A DNA stretch of 34,206 bases from Gammaproteobacteria bacterium (GTDB lineage Bacteria; Pseudomonadota; Gammaproteobacteria; GCA-001735895), in assembly GCA_024225395.1 (NCBI GenBank), contig JAAEMR010000155.1, positions 1-34,206 on the forward strand, in the 5' to 3' direction. The stretch's first letter is position 1. Each line of letters starts with the position of its first letter. Shown here in pieces: positions 1-7,363 of this stretch. The notes beneath the pieces were generated by a model that was not told where the DNA came from, made no database searches, and worked only from the letters and a program-made list of their open reading frames with translations. The position numbers and the translations under genes are program-made.

Positions 1-251
1 CCACGAACACGATCATAAGCAAAACGAATATCGTCTTTCATCTGCTGTGAAACCTGGGCCTCCGCCGCTAGTATTTCATCCGGGGTGACCACTATGTTTC
101 CAGTATAGTTATCCAGCTTTGCGGTATACTCAATCGCCTTTTCCTCACCACCCGCTTCAATTTCCGAAAGCATCTCCGATACAATTTTACGGGTATTGTC
201 TTCTCCAGTAGCGGCTGATTTTTCAGCTTTTTTCAAGTATTCAATAGTCAT
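1..251 (-). CDS. hpsN: HpsN-like sulfopropanediol/histidinol dehydrogenase family protein, N-terminal part (cut by window edge)
   Basis: Only the first 83 codons are present; the gene runs off the left edge. The reading frame starts at the ATG complementary to 249-251 and begins MTIEYLKKAEKSA. It continues with the acidic helices, a GGEEKAIEYTAKLDNY segment and a TPDEI...QQMKDDIRFAY segment that open histidinol-dehydrogenase-fold enzymes. Known for the family: HpsN oxidises (R)-2,3-dihydroxypropane-1-sulfonate to (R)-3-sulfolactate with NAD+ and is a HisD homologue. The assignment to HpsN rather than true HisD rests on context: it is the last visible gene of an operon with sulfolactate sulfo-lyase and a TRAP transporter, and no histidine biosynthesis genes are nearby. 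The catalytic residues lie outside the window, so another HisD-like dehydrogenase remains possible. Confidence 0.7.
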   Translation of the reverse strand, partial: MTIEYLKKAEKSAATGEDNTRKIVSEMLSEIEAGGEEKAIEYTAKLDNYTGNIVVTPDEILAAEAQVSQQMKDDIRFAYDRVR

Positions 252-293
252 AGGTAAATCTCTTAGTTTGGTTGGTTAAAGATAGTTTTTTAT

Positions 294-1604
294 TTATTGT
301 ATTGCCCAAAGTGACAGTTCTGGTATGAAAGCCAGCATCAATACCACACAGGCCATGGCAAATACGTAGGGCACTGCTTTAGCTGCCACTTTTAAAATAG
401 GTTCCCCGGTCAATCCTGAAACCACAAACAGGTTCAGACCCAGTGGAGGCGTGATAAAACCAACACCCAATGAGGTCACCATCATGATACAGAAGTGAAT
501 TTCGTTCATACCGATTTCCTGTGCCAGAGGAAGCATGATTGGCGCAAGAATTACAATATTAGGTGTTGTTTCCATAACACACCCGGCAAGAATAAGGATA
601 CCTATCATCATTAGAATTATGATGGATTCATTCTCCGTAATGGAGGTCATCGCAAATACGAAACCCTGAGGGATTTCCAGAGCTGCCAATGTCTGGGCCA
701 ACGGCAGCGAGAAAGCAATAATTGGTACTATGACCCCATTAACCTTAGCCGAACTTGCCAGCATCTTGGGGAAATCTGATATCGTGATGCTGCCAATAAA
801 CAGGCCAATAATAATGGTAGTTATTACCGCCACTGCTGCGGCTTCGGTAGGTGTAAATATACCGCTGTAAATCCCACCCATGATAATAAAGGGTACCAGT
901 AGTGCGAAACGGGCATCGTAGACCGCTTCCCATAAACGCTTGAATGAAAACTTCTGACCGGCATTTTCGTAACCCATGATGCGATTCATGACGATATTTG
1001 TGATCATGATTGTCACAATAATTAACAGTCCGGGAATGACTGCAGCAAGAAACAGGGTCGATGCTGATATGCCCAGAATAAGACCGATTATGATGTAGGC
1101 AATTGAAGGCGGGATAAGAATACCGGTACAGGCACCAGCAGCAACCAGTGCGCAGGCGTAGGGCTTTGGATAACCCTGTTGCACCAGGCGATCTATCGTC
1201 ATGCGGCCAACACCGGCTGCACCGGCTGCATCAGATCCTGAAATACAGGCGAAGAAACCGCACACAATTACCGTCGCAGTACCAAAGCCTGATCTAAAAC
1301 CGCCGACCAGTGCTTCAGCGACGTTCAGCAGTTTATTAGAGAGTCCGGTTCGCACCAGCACATCACCAGTGAGAATAAACAAAGGTACGGCGATCAAGGC
1401 AAATGCGTCAATGCCATCAAATAATGCTTCACCCACCAATCCCAGCGGTAACACCTCAGAAAAATAAAGCATCGAAATAGATGTAAGGCCTAATACGGCC
1501 CAAATAGGCACTGCTAAAGCGATCATAACCAGTGCGAACAACAGGGGAACATAGAATTCCCAGCCCAGTACTAGCTCAAAAGTATCTTGTTGTAGAAATT
1601 CCAT
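294..1604 (-). CDS. dctM: TRAP transporter large permease subunit (DctM), probable DHPS/sulfolactate uptake
   Basis: The 436-residue protein is almost entirely hydrophobic, with about 12 predicted membrane spans and the small-residue-rich segments typical of DctM (for example GFFACISGSDAAGAAGVG and GILIPPSIAYIIIG). Length matches the family. DctM forms the sodium-driven translocation channel of tripartite TRAP transporters in the inner membrane. Its ATG overlaps the stop of the upstream small subunit as TAATG, indicating translational coupling. Known from marine bacteria: hpsKLM-type TRAP systems import DHPS and sit next to hpsN and suyAB, as here. The substrate is inferred from the operon, not visible in this subunit. 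Confidence 0.9.
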   Translation of the reverse strand: MEFLQQDTFELVLGWEFYVPLLFALVMIALAVPIWAVLGLTSISMLYFSEVLPLGLVGEALFDGIDAFALIAVPLFILTGDVLVRTGLSNKLLNVAEALVGGFRSGFGTATVIVCGFFACISGSDAAGAAGVGRMTIDRLVQQGYPKPYACALVAAGACTGILIPPSIAYIIIGLILGISASTLFLAAVIPGLLIIVTIMITNIVMNRIMGYENAGQKFSFKRLWEAVYDARFALLVPFIIMGGIYSGIFTPTEAAAVAVITTIIIGLFIGSITISDFPKMLASSAKVNGVIVPIIAFSLPLAQTLAALEIPQGFVFAMTSITENESIIILMMIGILILAGCVMETTPNIVILAPIMLPLAQEIGMNEIHFCIMMVTSLGVGFITPPLGLNLFVVSGLTGEPILKVAAKAVPYVFAMACVVLMLAFIPELSLWAIQ

Positions 1605-2119
1605 TAGTCAAATAACCTCACACCTTCATATACATCGCGCCCGTTCCGGAGATCACTGAAGTCGCGCCAGATAGACTGGAAAAGCCTGAAACAGACCAGG
1701 CAAAAACCGAACGGAACCGCTGCCAGCGCCCAGGCCTGTTGAATACCCAGACCATGCGTTACTGATCCAAACTTCATTGAAACGGATAGTGTTTCGTAGG
1801 AGAAATACAGCGCAAGGATGGCGACGAATAGCATGATAAAATCACCCAAAAGGTAGATAAAGGCTTTAGCACGATTACCCAGAAACCCAAGAATAACGTC
1901 AATGCGAATGTGCCCTCGGTCACGTACCGCAGCTGCTACCCCAATCCATACCAGATAGATAAAAGCATATCGTGCAACTTCTTCTGCCCATGTTGAGGAA
2001 TAAGAAAGTGCAAAACGACGAATAACTTCTGTACCGATGGTGACTACAATCATGGAATAGAATGTTAAAAGTAACCAACGCTCACCATGCTGGTTGATAA
2101 CTGAAAGAATTTTACGCAT
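1604..2119 (-). CDS. dctQ: TRAP transporter small permease subunit (DctQ)
   Basis: The 171-residue protein has four hydrophobic spans (roughly residues 13-33, 48-66, 87-110 and 128-148) and the DctQ pattern of a conserved tryptophan/glutamate stretch (TWAEEVARYAFIYLVWIG) followed by the charged loop VRDRGHIRID. A clear Shine-Dalgarno AGGAG precedes the ATG at 2119. It lies between the binding protein and the large permease, the standard order, and would stabilise DctM in the inner membrane. The gene belongs to the sulfonate operon. Confidence 0.88.
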   Translation of the reverse strand: MRKILSVINQHGERWLLLTFYSMIVVTIGTEVIRRFALSYSSTWAEEVARYAFIYLVWIGVAAAVRDRGHIRIDVILGFLGNRAKAFIYLLGDFIMLFVAILALYFSYETLSVSMKFGSVTHGLGIQQAWALAAVPFGFCLVCFRLFQSIWRDFSDLRNGRDVYEGVRLFD

Positions 2120-2203
2120 GAATCAGCTCCTGAATATCTGTTCGAAACTAAGGCAAAAGAATATTGGCCTCTTCTGTGAAGAAGAGGCCAGACTAATCAC
2201 TGT

Positions 2204-3355
2204 TTACGCGTCATGAACGTAATATTTTCCCCGAGTATTGGCAGCTTCCAGTAGCTTATCGAATTTAGCCATCGATCCAGCCAGATCCTTTTTATAGGTA
2301 TCCCACTCAGCATTTTGATGTCCACCTTTCTTCACCCACTGAGCCAGCTCATCACTGGTAGGGGTATAGAATTGAACCCCTGTTTTACTCATTTCAGCCA
2401 TCGCGTAGGCTCGAGCAGCAGGTACTTTTGATAGATTCTGGTGTGACGTTACCTCACTCGCATATTCAATACCTTCTCGAATCGCTAATGGCAGACTGTT
2501 AAACCATTCCAGGTTGCAGGAATAAACCTGTGAATCAGGAACTGCTTTTGTAAAAGTAACCCAGGAAAGGATGTCCTTAAATCCAAACACATTTAATGCA
2601 CCAACTGAAGGATCAAGTGCATCTGCAACCCCCTGTTTTATTGCCGAAGGTGTTTCTCCCCATGCCACGGGAGTTGGGTTGGCACCAATCGAACGATAAT
2701 ACTGCTGTAACATTTTGGAACCCGGCACCCTGAACTTGATACCCGCAAGATCATCAGGTGTTTTGATCGGTCCATTACCACCTTTACGTAGCGCAACCAC
2801 TCGAGGGTCGATCACTGTATACCACAGGGGTTTAAAACCTTTGGCTTCAACCAGAGGGTGGACTGTATTGCGCCAGGTATCAGAATTGACCAGGTTAACG
2901 AAGTTTTGATTTGCGCCGCAAAAATAAGGCAGATTGATCAAATCAATCGCAGAAGCGAAAGGTGCAAAATTGGAAAGAGAATGCTGCGCCGCCTGGATAG
3001 TACCCTGCTGCACTTTTTGAACCAGCGCACCACCGGCACCCAGTTGACCACCCGGAGCCAGTTTTACATAGACCTGACCATTGGTCATATTCTGGATGTT
3101 TTCTTTAAAATCCAGCTGCATAATGGGATAACTACGTGTAGCTCCTAAAACATAGGCAGTCGCAATCGTCATTTTATATTTTGCTGCTTTCGCACGTGAA
3201 CGTTCTTCTTTGGCAGTTGCTGCAGCAGCTTCTTCACTAAACAGTAAACTACCAGCAGCGCCTGCTACTACTGCTGCGGTAAATCCATACTTCGCACTGA
3301 TTTCAAAAAACCGACGACGTTCGATATTACTTGGTGTATCTGAATCATGTTTCAT
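2204..3355 (-). CDS. dctP: TRAP transporter substrate-binding protein (DctP family) with Tat signal, probable DHPS/sulfolactate binder
   Basis: The frame is open to 3451, but the start is placed at the ATG ending at 3355: it has a good GAGGAG ribosome site and gives a 383-residue protein with an export signal. Residues 12-17 read ERRRFF, a twin-arginine motif, followed by a hydrophobic alanine/glycine stretch and a cleavage region near residue 47. The mature part has DctP features: the GGQLGAGGALVQKVQQGTIQAA segment, IKTPDDLAGIKFRVPGSKM, and the region GETPSAIKQGVADALD. The protein captures substrate in the periplasm and delivers it to the DctQM pair encoded downstream. The substrate is inferred from suyAB and the hpsN-like gene. 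Confidence 0.85.
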   Translation of the reverse strand: MKHDSDTPSNIERRRFFEISAKYGFTAAVVAGAAGSLLFSEEAAAATAKEERSRAKAAKYKMTIATAYVLGATRSYPIMQLDFKENIQNMTNGQVYVKLAPGGQLGAGGALVQKVQQGTIQAAQHSLSNFAPFASAIDLINLPYFCGANQNFVNLVNSDTWRNTVHPLVEAKGFKPLWYTVIDPRVVALRKGGNGPIKTPDDLAGIKFRVPGSKMLQQYYRSIGANPTPVAWGETPSAIKQGVADALDPSVGALNVFGFKDILSWVTFTKAVPDSQVYSCNLEWFNSLPLAIREGIEYASEVTSHQNLSKVPAARAYAMAEMSKTGVQFYTPTSDELAQWVKKGGHQNAEWDTYKKDLAGSMAKFDKLLEAANTRGKYYVHDA

Positions 3356-3402
3356 TTTTCTACTCCTCTGCTTGGTTAGCACGTTAATAAAAATATTATT
3401 TT

Positions 3403-3615
3403 TTAATTTTCCAGTAGCGATTCTCGTATCAGCATGGTTATGACAAAACAAACTACTGCTGCAAGTAGAACCATGAACTCCCCTACATCACCTAAAGAAA
3501 ATAGCGGTTTCTTATCTGATAGCAGGGCTAACTTTCCAATAGCAACATTGAGGCAGTAAAAGCCAAATAACAGACCGCTACTGATTAACCAACCATTACC
3601 TGCTTTTTTACTCAT
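3403..3615 (-). CDS. Small two-span membrane protein of unknown function in the sulfonate operon
   Basis: This 70-residue protein starts at an ATG with a strong GGAGG ribosome site eight bases upstream, so it is probably real. It has two hydrophobic segments, about residues 9-28 and 46-64, separated by a short loop with lysines and DVGEF, and ends with charged residues. I do not recognise the family. It sits between suyB (80 bases upstream) and the TRAP binding protein (47 bases downstream). It resembles neither DctQ, which has four spans, nor a known sulfite exporter in length. A perfect Fur-type palindrome lies 16 bases upstream of its start codon. A role as a transporter accessory or in product export is only a guess. 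Confidence 0.65.
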   Translation of the reverse strand: MSKKAGNGWLISSGLLFGFYCLNVAIGKLALLSDKKPLFSLGDVGEFMVLLAAVVCFVITMLIRESLLEN

Positions 3616-3630
3616 ACGTCCTCCAGTTAT

Positions 3631-3645
3631 TGATAATAATTATCA
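3631..3645. promoter_or_regulatory. Fur-box-like palindrome inside the sulfonate operon
   Basis: The 15 bases TGATAATAATTATCA form a perfect 7-1-7 palindrome and match the published 7-1-7 Fur consensus TGATAATnATTATCA at every fixed position. The site lies 16 bases upstream of the start of the 70-residue gene and 50 bases downstream of suyB, directly before its ribosome binding site. No convincing -35/-10 pair was found around it, so it could act on an internal promoter or be a chance AT-rich palindrome. Confidence 0.45.
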
Positions 3646-3695
3646 TTTTGCGGGTCACAATGTAGGCCCGAGTCACAATTTTGCTTTATTCGATT

Positions 3696-4871
3696 TTATG
3701 CACTCTCATACAATCGGGTTAGTACAAACTCCCGGTGTCCAAGGGCTTCAGCCGAAGTCAATCGGCCATTGACCGTCCTAAATAATGACTCGAGCAGCAT
3801 ATCACCCGCTTCATCAGGTGAAATTTCTCTTCTTAACAGACCTGACACATCCACATCAACGTGTTCACTCATGGTACGAACGGTACGTGGATTTGCGCAG
3901 ATTTTAATTATGGGCATGATCGGATTACCAATAATGTTGCCCTGCCCCGTAGGGAAAAAATGCGCCACGTAACCGGCTGCTGCAGCCAGGGTACACATTT
4001 CTGCTGCAGCGGAAGATGAATCCATGAACCACAGGCCCGGACCAGTAGGTGCTTCAGCTTTATCCAGTACGCCATCAACAACACACTCTTTACCAATCTT
4101 CTGTATGTTGCCAAGTGCTTTTTCTTCGATGGTGGTTAAACCGCCTTCGATATTGCCTTTGGTTGGCTGGGAGTCAGAAAGATCAGAGGTTTTAAAACGA
4201 TTGATCATGTCCTGATAACGATCAAACATAAACATAAAACGATCTCGAACTTCATCATTGCGGCAACGCTGAGCAACCAGGTGCTCACCACCCGTAATCT
4301 CCGAAGTCTCACCAAACAACAGGGTTGATCCATGCGGATACAACTTGTCAAATGCATTACCTACCGTTGGGTTAGCACCGCATCCAGAGGTGGTATCCGA
4401 CTCACCACATTTAGTTGATACCCAAAGATCACCAACCGGCGCTTCTTCACGCTGTAATTCAGAGGCCCACTGAACATATTCTTTGGCCACTTTAGACGCT
4501 TCCATAATGGTTTCATGGTCACCATGTTGTTCAATACCAAAACCAACCACCGGCTTACCGGTAGCTGCGATACCTTCAACTATTTTTTGTGTCCATCCAT
4601 CTTCAATACCAATAACAACAACAGCAGCAACATTAGGGTTAGCGCCGGTACCGATCAGGGTACGAAAATGCAGTTCCAGATCTTCACCAAACTGTAGTCT
4701 TCCATAGGGGTGAGGCAGTGCCATGGTGCCGGTAATATTATTTGCCACCGCTTCACAGGCAGCATTTGCCAGATCATCTACCGGCAGGATAATGACGTAG
4801 TTACGTACACCAACACGACCATTTTCGCGTCGATAACCTAAAAATGTAGCGTTACTTAAATCTTGAGACAT
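3696..4871 (-). CDS. suyB: (2R)-3-sulfolactate sulfo-lyase, large subunit
   Basis: The 391-residue cytoplasmic protein belongs to the UxaA/altronate dehydratase C-terminal superfamily. It opens with the signature [13 protein letters not shown] and has the conserved cysteines in [15 protein letters not shown], the glutamate in [14 protein letters not shown] and the FFPTGQGN...[14 protein letters not shown] segment. With SuyA it cleaves 3-sulfolactate into pyruvate and sulfite in an iron-dependent lyase reaction. The split into a 93-residue and a 391-residue subunit matches SuyA and SuyB rather than the single-chain altronate or galactarate dehydratases. The start has a GGAGA ribosome site and lies 51 bases after suyA. 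A two-subunit sugar-acid dehydratase is the main alternative; the HisD-like neighbour favours the sulfonate role. Confidence 0.85.
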   Translation of the reverse strand: MSQDLSNATFLGYRRENGRVGVRNYVIILPVDDLANAACEAVANNITGTMALPHPYGRLQFGEDLELHFRTLIGTGANPNVAAVVVIGIEDGWTQKIVEGIAATGKPVVGFGIEQHGDHETIMEASKVAKEYVQWASELQREEAPVGDLWVSTKCGESDTTSGCGANPTVGNAFDKLYPHGSTLLFGETSEITGGEHLVAQRCRNDEVRDRFMFMFDRYQDMINRFKTSDLSDSQPTKGNIEGGLTTIEEKALGNIQKIGKECVVDGVLDKAEAPTGPGLWFMDSSSAAAEMCTLAAAAGYVAHFFPTGQGNIIGNPIMPIIKICANPRTVRTMSEHVDVDVSGLLRREISPDEAGDMLLESLFRTVNGRLTSAEALGHREFVLTRLYESA

Positions 4872-4922
4872 GTGTGTTCTCCATAAAGGGGTTAAGGTTT
4901 TAGTGAAATGATTTGCTGATGA

Positions 4923-5204
4923 TTACCAACGCTTAGTCTTGATATTGTGGACATGAGAATGCTCACCAATACCAATATCTGCAACGACCTTTCCAATATC
5001 CGTACCGTACTTAATCACAGTGTCACCTTTCTTCAATGCCTTTATAGCCAACTTATGACCGATCGGGATATCACTCGTCGCTTTGAATTTAATATCAACA
5101 TTTTGATCCATTACCCAGCCGCTGATCTCATCTCCGGCTTTTACACCCTCAACGACAATTACACCGACACTGTCCCCTTCATCGTGCACCACAAAATCTA
5201 TCAT
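4923..5204 (-). CDS. suyA: (2R)-3-sulfolactate sulfo-lyase, small subunit (SAF domain)
   Basis: The 93-residue protein is a stand-alone SAF domain, seen in the pattern DSVGVIVVEGVKAGDEISG followed by IPIGHKLAIKALKKGD and IKYGTDIG. It ends with the family's GEHSHVHNIKTKRW, where the histidines are probable metal or substrate ligands. It pairs with SuyB to split sulfolactate into pyruvate and sulfite. It is the first gene of the operon; the ATG at 5204 has a GGAG ribosome site. The promoter and the GntR-type operator upstream are described separately. Confidence 0.87.
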   Translation of the reverse strand: MIDFVVHDEGDSVGVIVVEGVKAGDEISGWVMDQNVDIKFKATSDIPIGHKLAIKALKKGDTVIKYGTDIGKVVADIGIGEHSHVHNIKTKRW

Positions 5205-5272
5205 TTGAATCTCCAGGTATTCTTAAAAAATGAAATCGAAAAAACTCGATGAGTAGAGACTAACTCTATCAA

Positions 5273-5282
5273 ACTATATAGT
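5273..5282. promoter_or_regulatory. Accessory palindrome in the suyA leader
   Basis: ACTATATAGT is a perfect 10-base palindrome six bases from the main operator and downstream of the predicted suyA -10. It shares the TATA core of the two larger palindromes and could be a weaker half of the same regulator array. It is short and AT-rich, so chance is possible. Confidence 0.25.
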
Positions 5283-5287
5283 CAAGC

Positions 5288-5303
5288 AGTCTTATATAAG
5301 ACT
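5288..5303. promoter_or_regulatory. Operator for the divergent GntR regulator at the suyA promoter
   Basis: AGTCTTATATAAGACT is a perfect 16-base palindrome. Its 12-base core TCTTATATAAGA recurs exactly in front of the divergent regulator gene (5416-5427). It covers the predicted suyA -10 box, as expected for a repressor site. GntR-family regulators commonly bind such palindromes in the intergenic region next to their own gene. The remaining bases of the 318-base gap (5205-5522) are AT-rich with no other structure seen. Confidence 0.6.
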
Positions 5304-5319
5304 ATATAATAAATTTCAA
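5291..5319 (-). promoter_or_regulatory. Sigma70-type promoter for the suyA operon
   Basis: On the minus strand a -35 box TTGAAA (5314-5319) is followed after exactly 17 bases by TATAAG (5291-5296), which lies inside the 16-base operator palindrome. Transcription would begin around 5284 and read into suyA at 5204. The overlap of -10 and operator predicts repression until the inducer, probably DHPS, sulfolactate or a related compound, is present. Confidence 0.5.
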
Positions 5320-5415
5320 TTAAATGCCCGTAAGTTACTGTAATATATAAAGTAATTTTGATTAATATTTTCTAATTAATATTTTTTGATGACTGCAATA
5401 ATTTTTTTGTTATAG

Positions 5416-5427
5416 TCTTATATAAGA
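5416..5427. promoter_or_regulatory. Second copy of the operator, upstream of the GntR regulator gene
   Basis: TCTTATATAAGA repeats the core of the suyA operator base for base, in flanks AGTC... and ...TG. It lies 95 bases upstream of the regulator start codon and overlaps a TATAGT sequence (5411-5416) that could be its -10 box. Autoregulation is likely. The two palindrome centres are 126 bases apart. Confidence 0.5.
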
Positions 5428-5522
5428 TGTACAATGTTTTATCATTAGATTTTTGGAGATAGCGGGCCAATTGTTTTTATCTATTTCAGTAGAATTTACA
5501 ACTTATGGAAACAAGGTGTTTT

Positions 5523-6251
5523 ATGTTTACTCATAAAAATGGCGCAATCCCACTTTATATACAGATTAGAGAATTTCTTGTTGCAAGGATTAGCAAAGGA
5601 GAATGGTTGCCAGGTGATATCATTCCCAGTGAAATGCAACTTGCGCAGGAACTCGACGTAAGTCAGGGAACAGTTCGAAAGGCTATTACGGAACTGGTTG
5701 AAAAAAATGTTTTAACACGTAGGCAAGGTCGTGGAACATTTATTGCTAACCATGATATCAGGAGGGCCCTTTTTCATTTCTTTCACATTTCTGATAAAGC
5801 AGGTCATAAGGTTCTGCCTGATAGTAAAGCTTTATATTGCCGGAGAAAAAAAGCCACTCAAAAAGAAATATCGAAACTTCAGCTAGCGCCCGGATCGAAG
5901 GTAATAAGAATTGAACGTATACGTTTTTTAACAGATAAACCCACCATACTCGAAACAATTTCCTTACCTGAACATTTTTTCAATGAATTTGGTAAAGTGA
6001 ATGATTGTAGTTTACCTAATATGCTGTATGAACTGTATGAGCAACAATTTGGAATTACAATCCATAGTGCTAATGAAGAACTACGCGCAATAGCCGCTTC
6101 AGAGCATGATGCTGCACTGCTGAACCTTGAAGCCGGTACGCCATTACTTGAAATTGAGAGGATTGCACTGACTCTAGAAAAAACCCCGGTTGAACTTCGA
6201 ATAAGTCGCTGCAATACTAAAAATCATCATTATCAAAATACTATTTTTTAA
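5523..6251 (+). CDS. GntR-family (HutC subfamily) transcriptional regulator of the sulfonate operon
   Basis: The 242-residue protein has an N-terminal winged helix (PLYIQIREFLVARI, IPSEMQLAQELDVSQGTVR, and the wing RRQGRGTFIA) and a C-terminal UTRA effector domain with the typical IRIERIRFL and ILETISLPEHFF strands. The start is placed at the second ATG of the frame (5523), preceded by AAGG at proper spacing; the upstream ATG at 5505 would add six residues without a ribosome site. It is divergent from suyA, with identical palindromes near both promoters. It is therefore the likely local repressor and corresponds by position to SuyR/HpsR-type regulators. Confidence 0.85.
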   Translation: MFTHKNGAIPLYIQIREFLVARISKGEWLPGDIIPSEMQLAQELDVSQGTVRKAITELVEKNVLTRRQGRGTFIANHDIRRALFHFFHISDKAGHKVLPDSKALYCRRKKATQKEISKLQLAPGSKVIRIERIRFLTDKPTILETISLPEHFFNEFGKVNDCSLPNMLYELYEQQFGITIHSANEELRAIAASEHDAALLNLEAGTPLLEIERIALTLEKTPVELRISRCNTKNHHYQNTIF

Positions 6252-6427
6252 CCTGTTATTGTTAAAATTTTATATGTCTGGAAATTATCTACTGTCATCA
6301 CATCTTAAGCTAAGATTTGGCATATCCGCAATATAGTCTAAATATGACATCAATTTCCATTCATGTTTATCCGCGATAGCGTAAAAAAGCTCTAGATCCT
6401 GCTATAGTCTAGGGAGGAGTGAATATA

Positions 6428-7228
6428 ATGTTACGCTATTTCTGTATATTAATCGTATTTTACCTATCGGTATCTAAAGCAATTCTTGCCGAAGAAATTG
6501 AGGTGGTAATATGGGTTAATGATTCTCATCCACCCTATACCTACGAAAAAGATGGGAAGGCCATGGGAATTTATATTGAAGTCATGGAGAAAATCTCCCA
6601 GCGTATGAACGGGTATACAATGAAATTTAATCCGGCACCCTGGCAGCGTGTGAAGAAAGAGATCAAACGTGGGAATGCCTTTGCATTTATGCCTCCTTAT
6701 TACCATGGTCATGATTGGGAGTATATTTGGCCATATTCGCTACCTATCATGGAGGAGAAGGTTGTACTAGTTTGCAGGAATGAAATATTAGAAACCCCTC
6801 GTCCTAATTGGCCAGATGATTACCTGGGATTATTGATTGGAAATAATACAGGGTACGACGGTTTTGGAGGTCCTAGATTTAGACAATATGTCAGTGAAGG
6901 AAAAATGGCGCTTCAAGAACTAAAAACAACTGAACAGAATATCTTGACCCTAGTTAAGGGGCGCTCTGACTGTTACATGGTCAATCATTTCTCATTTATC
7001 ATGGAGAAAAAGCAATTGATTGAATCTGGTAGGGTCAATGCAGATGCAATGCAAAAAATCAAGCTAGGCCCGGTGATTTCTGCTGACGCTGTATACATGG
7101 GATTTACCGATAGAGACAACGGGAAATTCGATTTCAAGAAAGACTTCCATCAAAAAATTAACAATGAACTCTATAAGATGCAAAAGAGTGATGAGATTAG
7201 GAAAATAGCAGACCAGTTTTTAAAATAG
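6428..7228 (+). CDS. Periplasmic solute-binding protein, family 3, without a transporter
   Basis: The start is placed at ATG 6428, eight bases after a strong GGGAGGAG; the GTG at 6419 overlaps that site. The 266-residue product has a Sec signal peptide (about residues 1-21, ending ILA) and then the SBP_bac_3 fold: VIWVNDSHPPYTYEKDGKAM with the family's early proline/tyrosine region, a GNNTGYDG hinge segment and a C-terminal MQKSDEIRKIADQFL. Such proteins bind amino acids or similar small polar molecules in the periplasm. No ABC permease or ATPase is adjacent. The following gene is a membrane GGDEF-EAL protein, so a sensing role is possible but unproven. Ligand unknown. Confidence 0.75.
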   Translation: MLRYFCILIVFYLSVSKAILAEEIEVVIWVNDSHPPYTYEKDGKAMGIYIEVMEKISQRMNGYTMKFNPAPWQRVKKEIKRGNAFAFMPPYYHGHDWEYIWPYSLPIMEEKVVLVCRNEILETPRPNWPDDYLGLLIGNNTGYDGFGGPRFRQYVSEGKMALQELKTTEQNILTLVKGRSDCYMVNHFSFIMEKKQLIESGRVNADAMQKIKLGPVISADAVYMGFTDRDNGKFDFKKDFHQKINNELYKMQKSDEIRKIADQFLK

Positions 7229-7290
7229 AATGCCAATCGGATTATTCGATTATTTGCGCTGGATAAGAAAATTGTTTTATCTTATCAGCA

Positions 7291-7325
7291 AAAGTGGCTG
7301 TAACTAATACAACCACTTTATTATT
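7291..7325 (+). terminator. Possible terminator of the solute-binding protein gene
   Basis: AAAGTGG (7291-7297) pairs with CCACTTT (7313-7319), with one mismatch and an inner TGT/ACA extension, followed by the T-rich TTATTATTG. The tail is interrupted by adenines, so termination may be weak. Confidence 0.35.
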
Positions 7326-7363
7326 GAATAACTAAAAGAATAGATCTATTTCAGGATATTTTA

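Noticed and set aside
3696-5204. Altronate or galactarate dehydratase instead of sulfolactate sulfo-lyase
   Set aside because: The superfamily is shared, but those enzymes are usually a single chain. The 93 plus 391 residue split, the HisD-like gene and the TRAP genes fit SuyAB better.
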